Source: Bacteroidales bacterium (GTDB taxonomy: Bacteria > Bacteroidota > Bacteroidia > Bacteroidales > P3). From it: DNA of 64,000 bases. A program made the position numbers and the translations under genes. The DNA is taken from positions 1 to 64,000 of the forward strand of contig JAEEZY010000029.1 of NCBI GenBank assembly GCA_016292015.1, written 5' to 3'. The notes beneath the pieces are model-generated. The model searched no databases, was not told the DNA's origin, and saw nothing but the letters and a program-made list of their open reading frames with translations. Positions within the stretch are counted from its first letter, which is position 1. Every line of letters starts with the position of its first letter. Shown here piece after piece: positions 1 to 9,288 of this stretch.

Positions 1-48
1 GGAAATTGTGTATCTTTGCTCGTGGGTTAGATGGTTGTATTTTTTCAT
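1..48 (-). CDS. IS30-family transposase, N-terminal 16 residues only (partial)
   Basis: Reading leftwards from the ATG at 48-46 gives MKKYNHLTHEQRYTIS before the window ends. A short basic start followed by HLT-x-EQRY-x-I is the hallmark beginning of IS30-family transposases, where it opens the N-terminal helix-turn-helix that binds the terminal inverted repeats. The DDE catalytic domain would lie outside the window. The identification rests on 16 residues, so it is probable but not certain. It is supported by the truncation of the adjacent gene and by the hairpin just upstream. Confidence 0.6.
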   Translation of the reverse strand, partial: MKKYNHLTHEQRYTIS

Positions 49-55
49 TTCAACA

Positions 56-63
56 CAAAGGTA
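56..63 (-). promoter_or_regulatory. -7 box of the IS30 transposase
   Basis: TACCTTTG on the minus strand matches the Bacteroidota TAnnTTTG -7 consensus and sits only 7 bp before the transposase ATG. Transcripts would therefore be leaderless or nearly so. Confidence 0.5.
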
Positions 64-80
64 ATCATTTTTCCCGGATT

Positions 81-100
81 GTGCCGATTATTTTCGGCAC
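81..100 (+). terminator. Hairpin with T tail at the IS end
   Basis: GTGCCGA (81-87) pairs perfectly with TCGGCAC (94-100) around a 6-base loop, followed on the plus strand by TTTCTTTTT. It has the form of an intrinsic terminator for plus-strand transcripts crossing the end of the IS. Confidence 0.5.
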
Positions 101-136
101 TTTCTTTTTACCTAGTGTTGCACTTACAAGTTGAAT

Positions 137-526
137 TTAAGGATTGTTATCATAACTACCGCCAGGATAATAAACCGCACTCGTCGTATTCGTCGCCCAC
201 GGCTGATAGGCCGTCGCGCCGCTGTTCCATCCGCTGGTACCCCATCCGAAGAGGTCTATCCAGCCGTCATAAGTTTCAGATGCGTTCGCGTTGTCGCCGC
301 AGGCGAAGTCATACTGCCTCAACGCAAACCGCCATTTGTCCAAAGCTGCGTTATATTGCAGGTTGCCGCGGGAGAACTGGACGGAGGTGGTGTCGGACAC
401 CGAGAAGGTCTTTATGGAGGCTCCGTTATAGTCGAATCCGCCTGGACGGTAGAAGTCGGTTATGTTTTGTGCGAAGGCTACGCACGCCATCAGAAGGGCA
501 ACGGAGAGTGAAAGGATATGTTTCAT
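137..526 (-). pseudogene. Secreted Bacteroidales surface-type protein, 3' end lost at IS insertion
   Basis: The 129-residue frame starts with a clear signal peptide (about 1-19, ending in a Phe-Ala-Gln site). It continues with blocks that recur in Bacteroidales secreted proteins: FSVSDTTSVQFSRGNLQY, WRFAxxQYD, NAN, and GWIDLFGWGTSGWN. Relatives I know of continue well beyond this point, with a tryptophan-rich stretch. Here the frame stops right after SYDNNP, exactly where the IS30-type element begins. The family function is unknown. The gene has its own -7 box at 548-555, so the truncated product may still be transcribed. The call of a disrupted gene is inference from length and context. Confidence 0.6.
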
Positions 527-547
527 AATGGAGTTGATTTATCGGTG

Positions 548-555
548 CAAAAATA
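548..555 (-). promoter_or_regulatory. -7 box of the truncated secreted-protein gene
   Basis: TATTTTTG on the minus strand, 21 bp upstream of the ATG at 526, matches TAnnTTTG. Confidence 0.5.
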
Positions 556-1017
556 CGAAAAAAAAACGGAAATGGTCAAGAGTTTTATCAATACCTTATC
601 AATACCCTGCAGAAAGAGGAAGCCTCACCCCCCACTCCCCCCCTCTCCTATAGGCGAGGGGGAGAGGTTTGAGGTTGGATGTTAGAGGTAAGAAGTAAGA
701 AGGGATATGTAAGGTTGGATTGATGAGATAGAAGTAGGGAAGGAAAGTGGGAGGAATCGGCTATGTAAGTGGTAGGTAAAACATAAGTGATACGTATGAA
801 ATACGTAGTTGATACGGAGAAGAAACGAAGGTGAAAGATTATTTACTACTGAACGAGAGGTGTTTATAAATAGTATAAACTTGGGAGGTATGAACAGTAG
901 TATTCATGTTGGATGGGTTGTGCTATTAAGTACGCAGAAAAGGAGAAATATTGTATGAGATGAGAAAAAAAGTTACTTATATTTTTTAAATAGGTTAACA
1001 ACATTAAAAATATTTCG

Positions 1018-1025
1018 TATATTTG
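1018..1025 (+). promoter_or_regulatory. -7 box of the TPR-protein gene
   Basis: TATATTTG matches TAnnTTTG and lies 40 bp upstream of the ATG at 1066, in an A/T-rich region. Confidence 0.6.
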
Positions 1026-1065
1026 CATAGTTTTTGAATAACGCGAAATCAATAAAACTATCACT

Positions 1066-2925
1066 ATGACAATACAACACACATTCAAACGCTTGGCAAC
1101 TGCGGTTGCATTTTGTGCAGTTATGACCCTTCCGGCACTCTCGATGGCACAGGAAATCGGGTCCTATGCCACCCCGAAGGAGTATAACGACAAGGGCAAC
1201 GAGTTCCTTTCGGCCGGCAACGCGGCTGTGGCTCAGAAACACTTTGAGCGCGCCGCCGCTATGGACAAGAAAGACATCGCGGCACAGATAGGCCTCTGCC
1301 GCTCGTATAAAGAGCTGGGCAACTTCAAGGAGGCCGAGAAGGCTGCCAAGAAGGCTGTGGGCATCGACGGCAAGTCGATTGACGCGCTGACGGCTATGGG
1401 CGAGCTCTACGAGGCTCAAACCAAGAAACAGGACGCCAAGGACTGCTACAACAAGATATTGAAGATTAACCCGATGCACCCCGAGGCGAAGCAGAAGGTC
1501 ATAGCCCTCACGATGGCTATAGGCGACGACCAGGTGTCGCAGAAGAAATTCAAGGACGCCATCAACTCCTACAACGAGGTGATGAAGATGGACCCCGCCA
1601 ACACCAACGCCCGTCCGTCGGTGTGCAACGCCTACAAGCTGATGGCCGAGGGTTACGCCGCCGCAGGCAGTTACAAGGACGCCATCTCGGCATACGAGCA
1701 GCTGCTGAAGGTCGATCCGTCAAACACCACCGCCACTCCGGCTATTTCGGAGTGCCACGTGAGGATGGGCGACGACCTCGCCAGCCAGGGAAAATACAAG
1801 GACGCCATCTCCTCATACGAGAAAGCTCTCTCGGTTGACGGCGGCAACAGCGCGGCTCCGCGTGCCATAACCGACACCTACAACCGCTGGGGTAAGTCGC
1901 TCGTCAGCCAGAACGACTTCAAAGGCGCTGTCAACGCTTACGAGAAAGCCCTCAAGCGCGACGCCAACAACACCGAGGCCCAGCGTGGCATTGGCGACGC
2001 CTACATGCAGATGGGCGACAGCAAGGCCGCGACGGGCGACGTGAAAGGTGCCGTCAGCGCCTACGAGAACGTGTTGAAATACGACCCCAAGAACGCTCAC
2101 GCCATCGGTGGCATCACCCGCGTCTATATTGCTGACGCCGAGGCTCGCCTTGCGGAAGGCAAGTTTGACGATGCCGCAAAGTCATACGAGAAAGCCACCA
2201 AGGTTGACCCCGCCAACCGTCAGGCTTTCGACGGCATAGTGAAGGCTTACAACTCCAAGGGCGAGGCGATGTTTGCCTCTACCGAGTACAACAAGGCCAT
2301 CGATGCCTACAAGACTGCCCTCAAGACCGACCAGAACAACCAGACGGCCCGCAAGGGTATCATCAACAGCTACCTCAAGATTGCAATGGGTCACTTCACC
2401 ATGCTGAAATACGACGACGCCATCAAGGCCTACGACGAGGTCCTGAAGCTTGATGTGAACAATGCGGAAGCGCGCAAGGGTACCACCGACTGCTACCTCA
2501 AGAAGGCCGAAGCAAGCATCGCCGAGCTGAAATACGACAAGGCCGTTGACAGCTACGAGAAAATACGCAAATACGACCCGGACAACGCCGACGCCCGCAG
2601 CGGCCTCCTCACGCTCTACAACAAACAGGCCATTGACCAGATAGCCCTCGGCAAGCACAAAGATGCCATAAAGACCTGCGAGAAGGCATTCAAGGTGGAC
2701 AGCGACGACGCAAACATCAAGGCGACCATCATCAAGGCCTATGAGGCTATGGGTGAGGCTTGCCGCGCCAAGGGCGACTACAAAGAGGAGCGCAAATGCT
2801 ACGAGGAGGTTATGAAATACGACCCCTCGCGCACCGACCTGCACGAGAAGATTGCCCTCTCCTTCGAGGCTCAGGGCAAGATGCAGGACGCCGCAGAATA
2901 CAGAGCAAAGAATATAGCAAGGTAG
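1066..2925 (+). CDS. Exported tetratricopeptide-repeat protein (619 aa)
   Basis: An N-terminal signal peptide (about 1-28, ending ALSMA) is followed by about 15 tandem TPR units filling the rest of the protein. Each unit has the pattern G-x-Y-K-D-A-I-x-x-Y-E-x-x-L-K-x-D-P-x-N, so the product is a long solenoid scaffold in the periplasm or on the outer membrane. No catalytic domain is visible. The next gene (PorD-like) starts 49 bp downstream on the same strand, which suggests an envelope or secretion role, but this is inference. The DNA-level similarity between units is ordinary TPR periodicity (102 bp) and is distinct from the 7-9 bp arrays found between genes. Confidence 0.85.
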   Translation: MTIQHTFKRLATAVAFCAVMTLPALSMAQEIGSYATPKEYNDKGNEFLSAGNAAVAQKHFERAAAMDKKDIAAQIGLCRSYKELGNFKEAEKAAKKAVGIDGKSIDALTAMGELYEAQTKKQDAKDCYNKILKINPMHPEAKQKVIALTMAIGDDQVSQKKFKDAINSYNEVMKMDPANTNARPSVCNAYKLMAEGYAAAGSYKDAISAYEQLLKVDPSNTTATPAISECHVRMGDDLASQGKYKDAISSYEKALSVDGGNSAAPRAITDTYNRWGKSLVSQNDFKGAVNAYEKALKRDANNTEAQRGIGDAYMQMGDSKAATGDVKGAVSAYENVLKYDPKNAHAIGGITRVYIADAEARLAEGKFDDAAKSYEKATKVDPANRQAFDGIVKAYNSKGEAMFASTEYNKAIDAYKTALKTDQNNQTARKGIINSYLKIAMGHFTMLKYDDAIKAYDEVLKLDVNNAEARKGTTDCYLKKAEASIAELKYDKAVDSYEKIRKYDPDNADARSGLLTLYNKQAIDQIALGKHKDAIKTCEKAFKVDSDDANIKATIIKAYEAMGEACRAKGDYKEERKCYEEVMKYDPSRTDLHEKIALSFEAQGKMQDAAEYRAKNIAR

Positions 2926-2932
2926 TCAACTC

Positions 2933-2956
2933 TTTCGGAATTTCGGAATATCGCAA
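2933..2956. repeat. Three 8-bp tandem units after the TPR gene
   Basis: TTTCGGAA, TTTCGGAA, TATCGCAA follow in exact 8-bp phase, starting 7 bp after the TPR stop codon. The same word family (CTTCGGAA, CATTCGGG) occurs inside mnmE at 19563-19586. Confidence 0.6.
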
Positions 2957-2974
2957 TAACAAAAAACTGTCCAG

Positions 2975-3898
2975 GTGTACAAAAGGCTGATACTAACGGT
3001 GGCGTTGATTCTTGCTGTGAGCTCGCTGTCGGCGCAGGAGTTCCGCTGTGCGGTGTCGGTGAACTATCAGAAGCTGCTCACCACCACGCAGGGCTATGCC
3101 TCAGACGACAAGAAGGTGTTCGACAACATGAAGCAGGCAATCGAGGACTTCGTCAACTCTCGCAAGCTGACCAACCTCGAGGTGCAGAGCAACGAGATGA
3201 TTGAGTGTGGCATAAGCATCATCCTCTCGGAGCGCACATCCGCCACCGACTTCAAGGGGCAACTCTCCATACAGCTCAAGCGTCCGGTTTACAACTCCAA
3301 CTACACCACAGGCCTCTTCAACTACATAGAGAACAACGACTTCATGTTTTCCTATACCGAGGGGCAGCCGCTTGACTTCGACATCAACACCTTCTACTCC
3401 AACCTCTCGTCGGCTCTCGGCTACTATATGTACATCATGCTGGGACTCTATTTCGACTCCTTTGGCGAGATGGGCGGAACGCCCTTCTACGAGGTGGCGC
3501 AGACGATATGCCAGACGGCCTCCAACTCTGGCTACAAAGGATGGCGCTCGTCGGAGAGCCAGAAAGCACGATACTGGTTTATGGAGAACCACACCAACTC
3601 GGCTTACGCAAACCTGAGGCTCGCCTATTACTACTACAACCGCCTGGGCCTCGACATGATGACCAAAGACCAGCAGCAGGCGCGTCAGAATATCATCCAG
3701 GCACTGAAGTACATACAGCAGGTGCACAAGGTGCGCACCAATCTGCTTTCGGTGCAGGCCTTCTTCGACGCGAAGATATCGGAAATTGTCTCTATCTTCA
3801 CGCCGGCGCCGCCCGAGGAACAGAAAGAGGTCTATCTGGTGATAAAAGAGGTAAGCCCCTCGAACGTAGTGAAGCTGCAAGGATTTAACACGAAGTAA
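2975..3898 (+). CDS. porD: DUF4835/PorD-like protein, type IX secretion associated
   Basis: 307 residues with a signal peptide (about 1-20, ending SLSAQ). Diagnostic stretches of the DUF4835 family are present: RPVYNSNYTT around 105, FxYxEGQPLxFD around 125, and GLYFDSFGEMGGTPFYEVAQ around 160. The family is annotated as PorD, an accessory protein of the type IX secretion system, found across Bacteroidota. The start codon is GTG at 2975, directly in front of the basic/hydrophobic signal sequence. The upstream TPR gene on the same strand probably shares its transcript. The family assignment is firm. The PorD role is taken from family naming and is less certain. Confidence 0.7.
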   Translation: MYKRLILTVALILAVSSLSAQEFRCAVSVNYQKLLTTTQGYASDDKKVFDNMKQAIEDFVNSRKLTNLEVQSNEMIECGISIILSERTSATDFKGQLSIQLKRPVYNSNYTTGLFNYIENNDFMFSYTEGQPLDFDINTFYSNLSSALGYYMYIMLGLYFDSFGEMGGTPFYEVAQTICQTASNSGYKGWRSSESQKARYWFMENHTNSAYANLRLAYYYYNRLGLDMMTKDQQQARQNIIQALKYIQQVHKVRTNLLSVQAFFDAKISEIVSIFTPAPPEEQKEVYLVIKEVSPSNVVKLQGFNTK

Positions 3899-3935
3899 GG
3901 TGCGTGCCCGCACAGGGCAATAATCAGATTGTTTC

Positions 3936-3985
3936 AGGTCACAGATCACAAAAAACATTTGTCAATTCACTAATCACGAAAAATA
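3936..3985. repeat. Degenerate 7-bp repeats before the aminotransferase
   Basis: AGGTCAC, AGATCAC and AAAAAAC, then CAATTCAC and TAATCAC words, run in 7-bp phase in the gap between the PorD-like gene and the aminotransferase. They use the GTCAC/ATCAC vocabulary seen at 13475-13580, 26573-26621 and 51480-51520. Confidence 0.5.
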
Positions 3986-4002
3986 ACAAAACATATCATA
4001 TC

Positions 4003-5316
4003 ATGAACATTCCAATACAGAAAGAGCTGGTGGACAGAATTGCCGCCGACAACAAAATCAAGAATCCTGGCAAAGCGTCAATCCGCGAGATGCGCAAGAT
4101 GATACAGGACATAGAAGGCGAGACGGGCGTCCGTTTCGTGAAGATGGAGATGGGCATCCCCGGATTGCCCGCACCCAAGATAGGCGTGGACGCTCAGATT
4201 GAGGCGCTCCGCAACGGTGTGGCTTCCATCTATCCCGAAATCTACGGCACCGCCGATTTCAAGAAAGAGGCAGCACGCTTTGTGAAGAACTTCCTCGACA
4301 TCGACGTGACTCCCGACTGCTGCGTGCCTACGGTGGGCTCGATGCAGGCAGGCTTCGCCTCGTTCCTCACGCTGACCCGCTACGACGCCAAGAAGACCAA
4401 GGTGCTGTTTATCGACCCGGGTTTCCCCGTACAAAAGCAGCAATGCCGTGTGCTGGGCATCCCGATGAAGACCTTCGACGTCTATGAATATCGTGGCGAC
4501 AAGCTGCGCGACAAACTCGAAGAGGAGTTGAAGGACGGCGATGTGGCATGCCTCATCTACAGCTCGCCCAACAACCCCGCCTGGTTCTGCTTCACCGACC
4601 ACGAGCTGAAGATTATCGGCGAGATGGCGAATAAATACGGAGTGGTGGTGCTCGAGGACGACGCCTACTTCCTGATGGATTTCCGCAAGGATTACAGCGT
4701 TCCCGGTAAGGCTCCGTTCCAACCCACTGTGGCGAAATATACCGACCGCTATGTGCTTATGATTTCGGGCTCTAAGAGTTTCAGCTATGCCGGCGAGCGT
4801 ATCGCCATGATGGTATGCAGCCCTATGCTCTACAATATGGAGTGCCCCGATCTGGCACGTTACTACAGCCAGACGCAGCTTGGGCGCGCCCTTATCTTCG
4901 GCACACTCTACTGCCTCTCGAGCGGTACTGCCCATTCGGTGCAGTACGCTATGGCGGCAATGCTCAAAGGCGCCAACGACGGCACCTTCAACTTCGTCCA
5001 GGATATCAAAGAATACGGTGAGAAGGCCAACGTGATGAAGAAACTCTTCACCGACAACGGGTTCTATATCGTCTATGACAAAGACATGGGCGAGGACATC
5101 GGCGACGGATTCTACTTCACCTTCTGCTATCCCGGTATGGAAGGCGTTGACCTGCTCAACGAACTTATCCGCTACGGCGTAAGCGCCATCGCACTCGACA
5201 TCACTGGTTCGCACAAGCAGGGTATCCGCGCCTGCGTGGCTCTCGTTCAGCGCGACCAGTTCCCCGACCTGAAAGTGCGTCTGGAGAAATTCCACGCCGA
5301 CCACCCTGTGAAATAA
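4003..5316 (+). CDS. PLP-dependent class I/II aminotransferase
   Basis: The 437-residue product begins at the ATG at 4003; the longer open frame upstream is non-coding repeat sequence. Fold-type I landmarks are visible: SSPNNPAWF (substrate/PLP-phosphate side), LEDDAYF with the PLP-binding Asp, and SGSKSFSYAGERIAMM, whose Lys should form the Schiff base with PLP. The product is cytoplasmic, with no signal peptide. Substrate specificity cannot be read from the sequence; relatives in Bacteroidales are annotated only as aminotransferase class I/II. secA follows 44 bp downstream. Confidence 0.85.
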   Translation: MNIPIQKELVDRIAADNKIKNPGKASIREMRKMIQDIEGETGVRFVKMEMGIPGLPAPKIGVDAQIEALRNGVASIYPEIYGTADFKKEAARFVKNFLDIDVTPDCCVPTVGSMQAGFASFLTLTRYDAKKTKVLFIDPGFPVQKQQCRVLGIPMKTFDVYEYRGDKLRDKLEEELKDGDVACLIYSSPNNPAWFCFTDHELKIIGEMANKYGVVVLEDDAYFLMDFRKDYSVPGKAPFQPTVAKYTDRYVLMISGSKSFSYAGERIAMMVCSPMLYNMECPDLARYYSQTQLGRALIFGTLYCLSSGTAHSVQYAMAAMLKGANDGTFNFVQDIKEYGEKANVMKKLFTDNGFYIVYDKDMGEDIGDGFYFTFCYPGMEGVDLLNELIRYGVSAIALDITGSHKQGIRACVALVQRDQFPDLKVRLEKFHADHPVK

Positions 5317-5360
5317 AAATATGGTTGACTAAAACTAACCAAACCGCATAAAACTACATA

Positions 5361-8300
5361 ATGGCAACTTTTCTATCAAAACTATTCGGCACGAAGGCCG
5401 ACCGAGACCTCAAAGAGGTGAAACCCTACCTGGATGCGTGCCTCAAGGCGTATCCGCAAATTCATGAGCTGACCAACGACCAACTGCGCGCCAAAACCCT
5501 CGAATTCAAGGAGCGTATCCGCAAGGAGATAGAGGCGGAAGAGACCGAACTGGCTCAGCTGAAAGAACGTATCGAGAACGAATACGACATGCCTGTTGAG
5601 GAAAAGCAGGAGTTGTACAAGCGCATTGAACATCTCGAAAAGACCTCCTACGAAAAGACGCAGAAGGTGCTCGACGCCATCCTGCCCGAGGCTTTCTCGG
5701 TGGTCAAGGAGACGGCTCGCCGTTTCGCCGAGAACGAGGTGGTGGAGGTGACTGCCACCGACCACGACCGCGACCTCAGCGCTACCCGCGACAGCGTCAA
5801 CATCGAGGGCGACAAGGCCTACTACAAGAACCACTGGATGGCTGGCGGCAACGAGATAAAGTGGGATATGGTCCACTACGACGTGCAGCTCATAGGCGGT
5901 ACGGTGCTACACAGCGGAAAAATCGCTGAGATGGCAACGGGTGAGGGTAAGACTCTCGTCGCTACGCTGCCTGTCTATCTTAACGCTCTGCCGGGCAAGG
6001 GTGTCCACGTGGTCACCGTCAACGACTACCTTGCCAAGCGTGACTCCGAGTGGATGGGCATGCTGTTCGAATTCCACGGCTTGACCGTTGACTGCATCGA
6101 CAAATATGAGCCGCACAGCGACGAGCGTAAGCGTGCATACAACTGCGACATCACCTATGGTACCAATAACGAGTTCGGTTTCGACTACCTGCGTGACAAC
6201 ATGAGCCGCAACCCCGACGAGCTGGTGCAGCGCTCGCACAACTACGCTATAGTTGACGAGGTTGACTCGGTGCTCATCGACGATGCTCGTACGCCTCTTA
6301 TCATCAGCGGCCCCACGGGCAAGGGCGACGACGAGCAGGAATACAACCGCTTCAAGCCTGTCATCGAAACCCTCTATGGCAAGCAGCGCACCCTCGTGAC
6401 TCAGATTCTCGCCGAGGCGAAGAAACTCATTGCCGAGAACCCCAACCCGAAACCGGAGGAGGAGGGAGCTAAACTCTTGCTCCGTGCCTACCGCGGTTTG
6501 CCGAAAAACAAGGCCCTCATCAAGTTCCTGTCGGAAACGGGTGTGAAAGCTTTGCTCCAACATACGGAGAACTTCTACATGCAGGAACAGAACAAATATA
6601 TGCACATCATCGACGACGAGCTCTACTTCGTCATCGACGAGAAGCAGCGCACCTGCGAGCTCACCGACAAGGGTATGGACGAGCTGGCGAAGATGGGCGA
6701 GAACCCCAAGTTCTACCAGCTGCCTGACATCGGAAGCGAGATCGCCGAAGCTGAACACTCTGGCCTCTCGCCGGAAGAGCTGGCTGCCAGGAAAGAGGAG
6801 ATATACAACAACTTCGCCATCCAGAGCGACCGTGTGCACACCGTTGACCAGCTGCTGAAAGCCTACACGCTCTTTGAACGCGACGTCGACTATATCGTCA
6901 CCGAGGACAACCAGGTGAAGATTGTTGACGAGCAGACGGGTCGTGTGATGGAAGGCCGCCGTTGGAGCGACGGCTTGCACCAGGCGGTCGAGGCGAAAGA
7001 GAACGCCAAAGTGGAGGCGGCGACGCAAACCTACGCCACTATCACCTTGCAGAACTATTTCCGTATGTACAAGAAGCTCGCCGGTATGACCGGTACCGCT
7101 GAAACGGAAGCTGGCGAGTTCTGGAATATCTACAAGCTCGATGTGGTGGTCATCCCCACCAACCGTCCTATCGCGCGTATCGATATGGACGACCTCATCT
7201 ACCGCACCAAGCGAGAGAAGTTCACCGCCGTCATAGCGGAGGTGGAGCGTCTGATAGGAGAGGGGAGACCTGTGCTTGTGGGTACTACATCGGTCGAGAC
7301 TTCGGAGTTGCTCAGCAAGATGCTCAAGATGCGCCACATTCCTCACAATGTGTTGAACGCCAAGTTGCACAAGAAAGAGGCCGACATCGTGGCGGAAGCC
7401 GGTGAAGCCGGTCGTGTGACCATCGCCACCAACATGGCTGGTCGTGGTACCGACATCAAGCTGAAGGCTGGAGTCAAGGAGGCTGGTGGTCTTGCCATCA
7501 TCGGCACCGAGCGCCATGAGAGCCGCCGTGTGGACCGTCAGCTGCGTGGTCGTGCCGGCCGTCAGGGCGACCCCGGTAGTTCTCTCTTCTTCGTCTCGCT
7601 CGAGGATGACCTTATGCGTCTTTTCGGCGCAGAGCGTATCGCCAAGGTGATGGACCGTATGGGTCTGCAGGAAGGCGAAGTTATCCAGCACAGCATGATT
7701 ACCAAAGCTGTGGAACGCGCCCAGAAGAAGGTCGAGGAGAACAACTTCGGCATGCGTAAACGTCTGCTTGAGTATGACGACGTGATGAACAACCAGCGTA
7801 CCGTCATCTACAACAAACGTCGCAACGCCCTCTATGGCGACCGTCTGTCGATAGACATATCGAACATGTTCTACGACACCTGCGACCTCATCTTCTCCGA
7901 CGCATACGAGGCTCACGACTACGAGGGTTTCAAGATGGAGATGATGAAGATCTTCGCAATGGATGTGCCCATCAGCGAGAAGGAGTTCTACAATATGCGC
8001 TACGACGAGGTTGTGACCTTGCTCTACAACAACGTCTATTCCACATACAAGGAGCGTATGCAGCGCATCAGCGACTTGGCCTTCCCGTTTATCAAGAACA
8101 TCTACGAGAACACACGTTATATTAATGTGGTGTTCCCCATCACCGACGGAAAGAAGACCATGCAGGTGGTTACCCCGGTGAAGAAATCGTTTGAGAACAA
8201 AGGCCGCGAGATACAGCTCTCCATCGAGAAGAACATCACCCTCGCCATCATCGACGACTACTGGAAGGAACACCTCCGCGAACTCGACGACCTGAAGACA

Positions 8301-8657
8301 TCGGTGCAGAACGCCGCCTACGAGCAGAAAGACCCGCTGGTCATCTATAAGCAGGAGTCGTTCAACCTCTTTGAGGCGATGTTGCTCAACATCAACCGCG
8401 ACATCTCGTCGTTCCTCATCCGTGCAAGTCTTCCCGTCAAGGAGGACAGCGATATGCACGAGGCACACCAGCAGCGCAGCAACGACCGCAACCTCAAGAC
8501 TTCGCGTGAGGATCAGGTGCTCAACCAGCGCACCACCCCCAAGGAGAAACCCCAGCCGGTTCATGTGGAGAAGAAGGTCGGACGCAACGACCCGTGTCCC
8601 TGCGGCAGCGGCAAGAAATACAAGAACTGCCACGGACGCAACGCTGGCGACGAATAA
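5361..8657 (+). CDS. secA: Preprotein translocase ATPase SecA
   Basis: 1098 residues, long for SecA but normal for Bacteroidota, which carry insertions. Walker A is GEGKT near residue 194 ([14 protein letters not shown]). The Walker B/DEAD-equivalent [20 protein letters not shown] lies near 300. The second motor domain contains [11 protein letters not shown] and [14 protein letters not shown]. The last 25 residues hold the zinc-binding SecB/ribosome tail [14 protein letters not shown]. The insertion relative to short SecAs lies around residues 330-430. SecA drives Sec-dependent export at the inner membrane and therefore feeds the many signal-peptide proteins in this window. A bidirectional terminator follows. 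Confidence 0.98.
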   Translation: MATFLSKLFGTKADRDLKEVKPYLDACLKAYPQIHELTNDQLRAKTLEFKERIRKEIEAEETELAQLKERIENEYDMPVEEKQELYKRIEHLEKTSYEKTQKVLDAILPEAFSVVKETARRFAENEVVEVTATDHDRDLSATRDSVNIEGDKAYYKNHWMAGGNEIKWDMVHYDVQLIGGTVLHSGKIAEMATGEGKTLVATLPVYLNALPGKGVHVVTVNDYLAKRDSEWMGMLFEFHGLTVDCIDKYEPHSDERKRAYNCDITYGTNNEFGFDYLRDNMSRNPDELVQRSHNYAIVDEVDSVLIDDARTPLIISGPTGKGDDEQEYNRFKPVIETLYGKQRTLVTQILAEAKKLIAENPNPKPEEEGAKLLLRAYRGLPKNKALIKFLSETGVKALLQHTENFYMQEQNKYMHIIDDELYFVIDEKQRTCELTDKGMDELAKMGENPKFYQLPDIGSEIAEAEHSGLSPEELAARKEEIYNNFAIQSDRVHTVDQLLKAYTLFERDVDYIVTEDNQVKIVDEQTGRVMEGRRWSDGLHQAVEAKENAKVEAATQTYATITLQNYFRMYKKLAGMTGTAETEAGEFWNIYKLDVVVIPTNRPIARIDMDDLIYRTKREKFTAVIAEVERLIGEGRPVLVGTTSVETSELLSKMLKMRHIPHNVLNAKLHKKEADIVAEAGEAGRVTIATNMAGRGTDIKLKAGVKEAGGLAIIGTERHESRRVDRQLRGRAGRQGDPGSSLFFVSLEDDLMRLFGAERIAKVMDRMGLQEGEVIQHSMITKAVERAQKKVEENNFGMRKRLLEYDDVMNNQRTVIYNKRRNALYGDRLSIDISNMFYDTCDLIFSDAYEAHDYEGFKMEMMKIFAMDVPISEKEFYNMRYDEVVTLLYNNVYSTYKERMQRISDLAFPFIKNIYENTRYINVVFPITDGKKTMQVVTPVKKSFENKGREIQLSIEKNITLAIIDDYWKEHLRELDDLKTSVQNAAYEQKDPLVIYKQESFNLFEAMLLNINRDISSFLIRASLPVKEDSDMHEAHQQRSNDRNLKTSREDQVLNQRTTPKEKPQPVHVEKKVGRNDPCPCGSGKKYKNCHGRNAGDE

Positions 8658-8697
8658 GTGTCACCAAGTAGCCGACGCAAGCGAGTCGGCAAAAAGA

Positions 8698-8729
8698 AAA
8701 GAGGGATACACATCGGTGCACCCCTCTTT
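8698..8729. terminator. Bidirectional intrinsic terminator between secA and the PepSY-like gene
   Basis: AAAGAGGG (8698-8705) pairs with CCCTCTTT (8722-8729). The plus strand continues CTTTATT and the minus strand continues TTTTCTTTTT, so it can end transcription from both convergent genes. Confidence 0.75.
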
Positions 8730-8745
8730 CTTTATTGTCCAAAGC

Positions 8746-9210
8746 TTACTGCAGCGGCTCCATCTCGTCGATAAACTTGCCGTCGGTTTCGAAGGTGAGC
8801 ACCTTCGGCGATTTGTCTTTCTTCTTCGAGAGGCTTATGCGTACCTCGTAGCTGGAGTGGTTCTTCACATTCAGCACATTGAGTTCACGCACCTTGTATT
8901 TTTTGTATTTGTGAGCCAGCGTGTCTTTTATGGCCTGCGGGGTGTACTTCGTGTCCACCGCCCAGCGGGTTTCCATGCCTTTGGGGGTGAAACGGAACGA
9001 CTGCTTCAGGTCGCCGTTGTCGAACGTCACCATGTAGATGTCTGACCCCTCGGAGGTCCACACCACGTTTTTCACATCCGGAGCCTGGCGCTGGAAGTCT
9101 TTGATATAGCGTTCGGGGACATCCTGTTCGGCAACAATCTTCGGTTTCTGTGCATAAACTCCCGCCTGAAAAGCCAGAAGTACAGCTAAAAGTGCAAATA
9201 TCTTTTTCAT
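8746..9210 (-). CDS. Secreted PepSY-like domain protein (154 aa)
   Basis: A signal peptide (about 1-20, ending GVYAQ) is followed by one small domain with the pattern of Bacteroidota periplasmic PepSY-like proteins: F-x-x-x-x-P-x-V-K-N-V-x-W, then MVTFDNGD, SFRFTPKG, a variable helix and a terminal FETDGKFIDE. Such proteins are periplasmic and poorly characterised; some relatives are labelled putative beta-lactamase-inhibitor-like. The gene has its own -7 box at 9253-9260 and ends in the terminator shared with secA, so it appears to be a single-gene transcript. Confidence 0.7.
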   Translation of the reverse strand: MKKIFALLAVLLAFQAGVYAQKPKIVAEQDVPERYIKDFQRQAPDVKNVVWTSEGSDIYMVTFDNGDLKQSFRFTPKGMETRWAVDTKYTPQAIKDTLAHKYKKYKVRELNVLNVKNHSSYEVRISLSKKKDKSPKVLTFETDGKFIDEMEPLQ

Positions 9211-9252
9211 AATAAGTGTTTTATGATTGTTTATTCTTTTCTATAACAACGG

Positions 9253-9260
9253 CAAATATA
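9253..9260 (-). promoter_or_regulatory. -7 box of the PepSY-like gene
   Basis: TATATTTG on the minus strand, 42 bp before the ATG at 9210. Confidence 0.55.
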
Positions 9261-9288
9261 AGAAAAGATTATTCAAATACCAATTTTC

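Larger units (their letters stand above)
1..136 (-). mobile_element. End of an IS30-family insertion sequence cut by the window edge
   Basis: The leftmost bases encode the first 16 residues of an IS30-type transposase reading off the left edge. Between that start and the broken gene at 137 lie a promoter box and a hairpin with a T tail, a typical layout for the terminal region of an insertion sequence. The neighbouring secreted-protein frame breaks off at about 137-140, which fits the insertion point. The exact terminal inverted repeat and target duplication cannot be fixed because the other end lies outside the window; the inner boundary (136) is approximate. Confidence 0.6.
527..1065. other. 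Gene-free stretch with a C/G-rich hairpin and degenerate short repeats
   Basis: No credible gene is present. CCCCCTC (639-645) pairs with GAGGGGG (656-662) across a loop that itself contains the palindrome CCTATAGG. At 682-704 there is a short run with 7-bp spacing (GGTAAGA, AGTAAGA). At 785-820 related copies of a GATACGTA-type word occur; similar words recur at 29258-29306 and 43543-43574. The last 100 bases are A/T-rich and carry the promoter of the next gene. Confidence 0.55.

Noticed and set aside
1066..2925. TPR gene as part of the short-array system
   Set aside because: Its periodicity is 102 bp and set by the protein repeat, with normal codon variation.
5907..8633. Long minus-strand open frame opposite secA (over 900 codons)
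   Set aside because: Codon bias of a well-conserved gene leaves few stops on the opposite strand. The product is Val/Leu/His-rich without motifs, and SecA is certain.
8671..8690. GCCGAC/GTCGGC hairpin after secA as a terminator
   Set aside because: The stem is followed by A and not T on the plus strand; the next hairpin at 8698-8729 is the better terminator.
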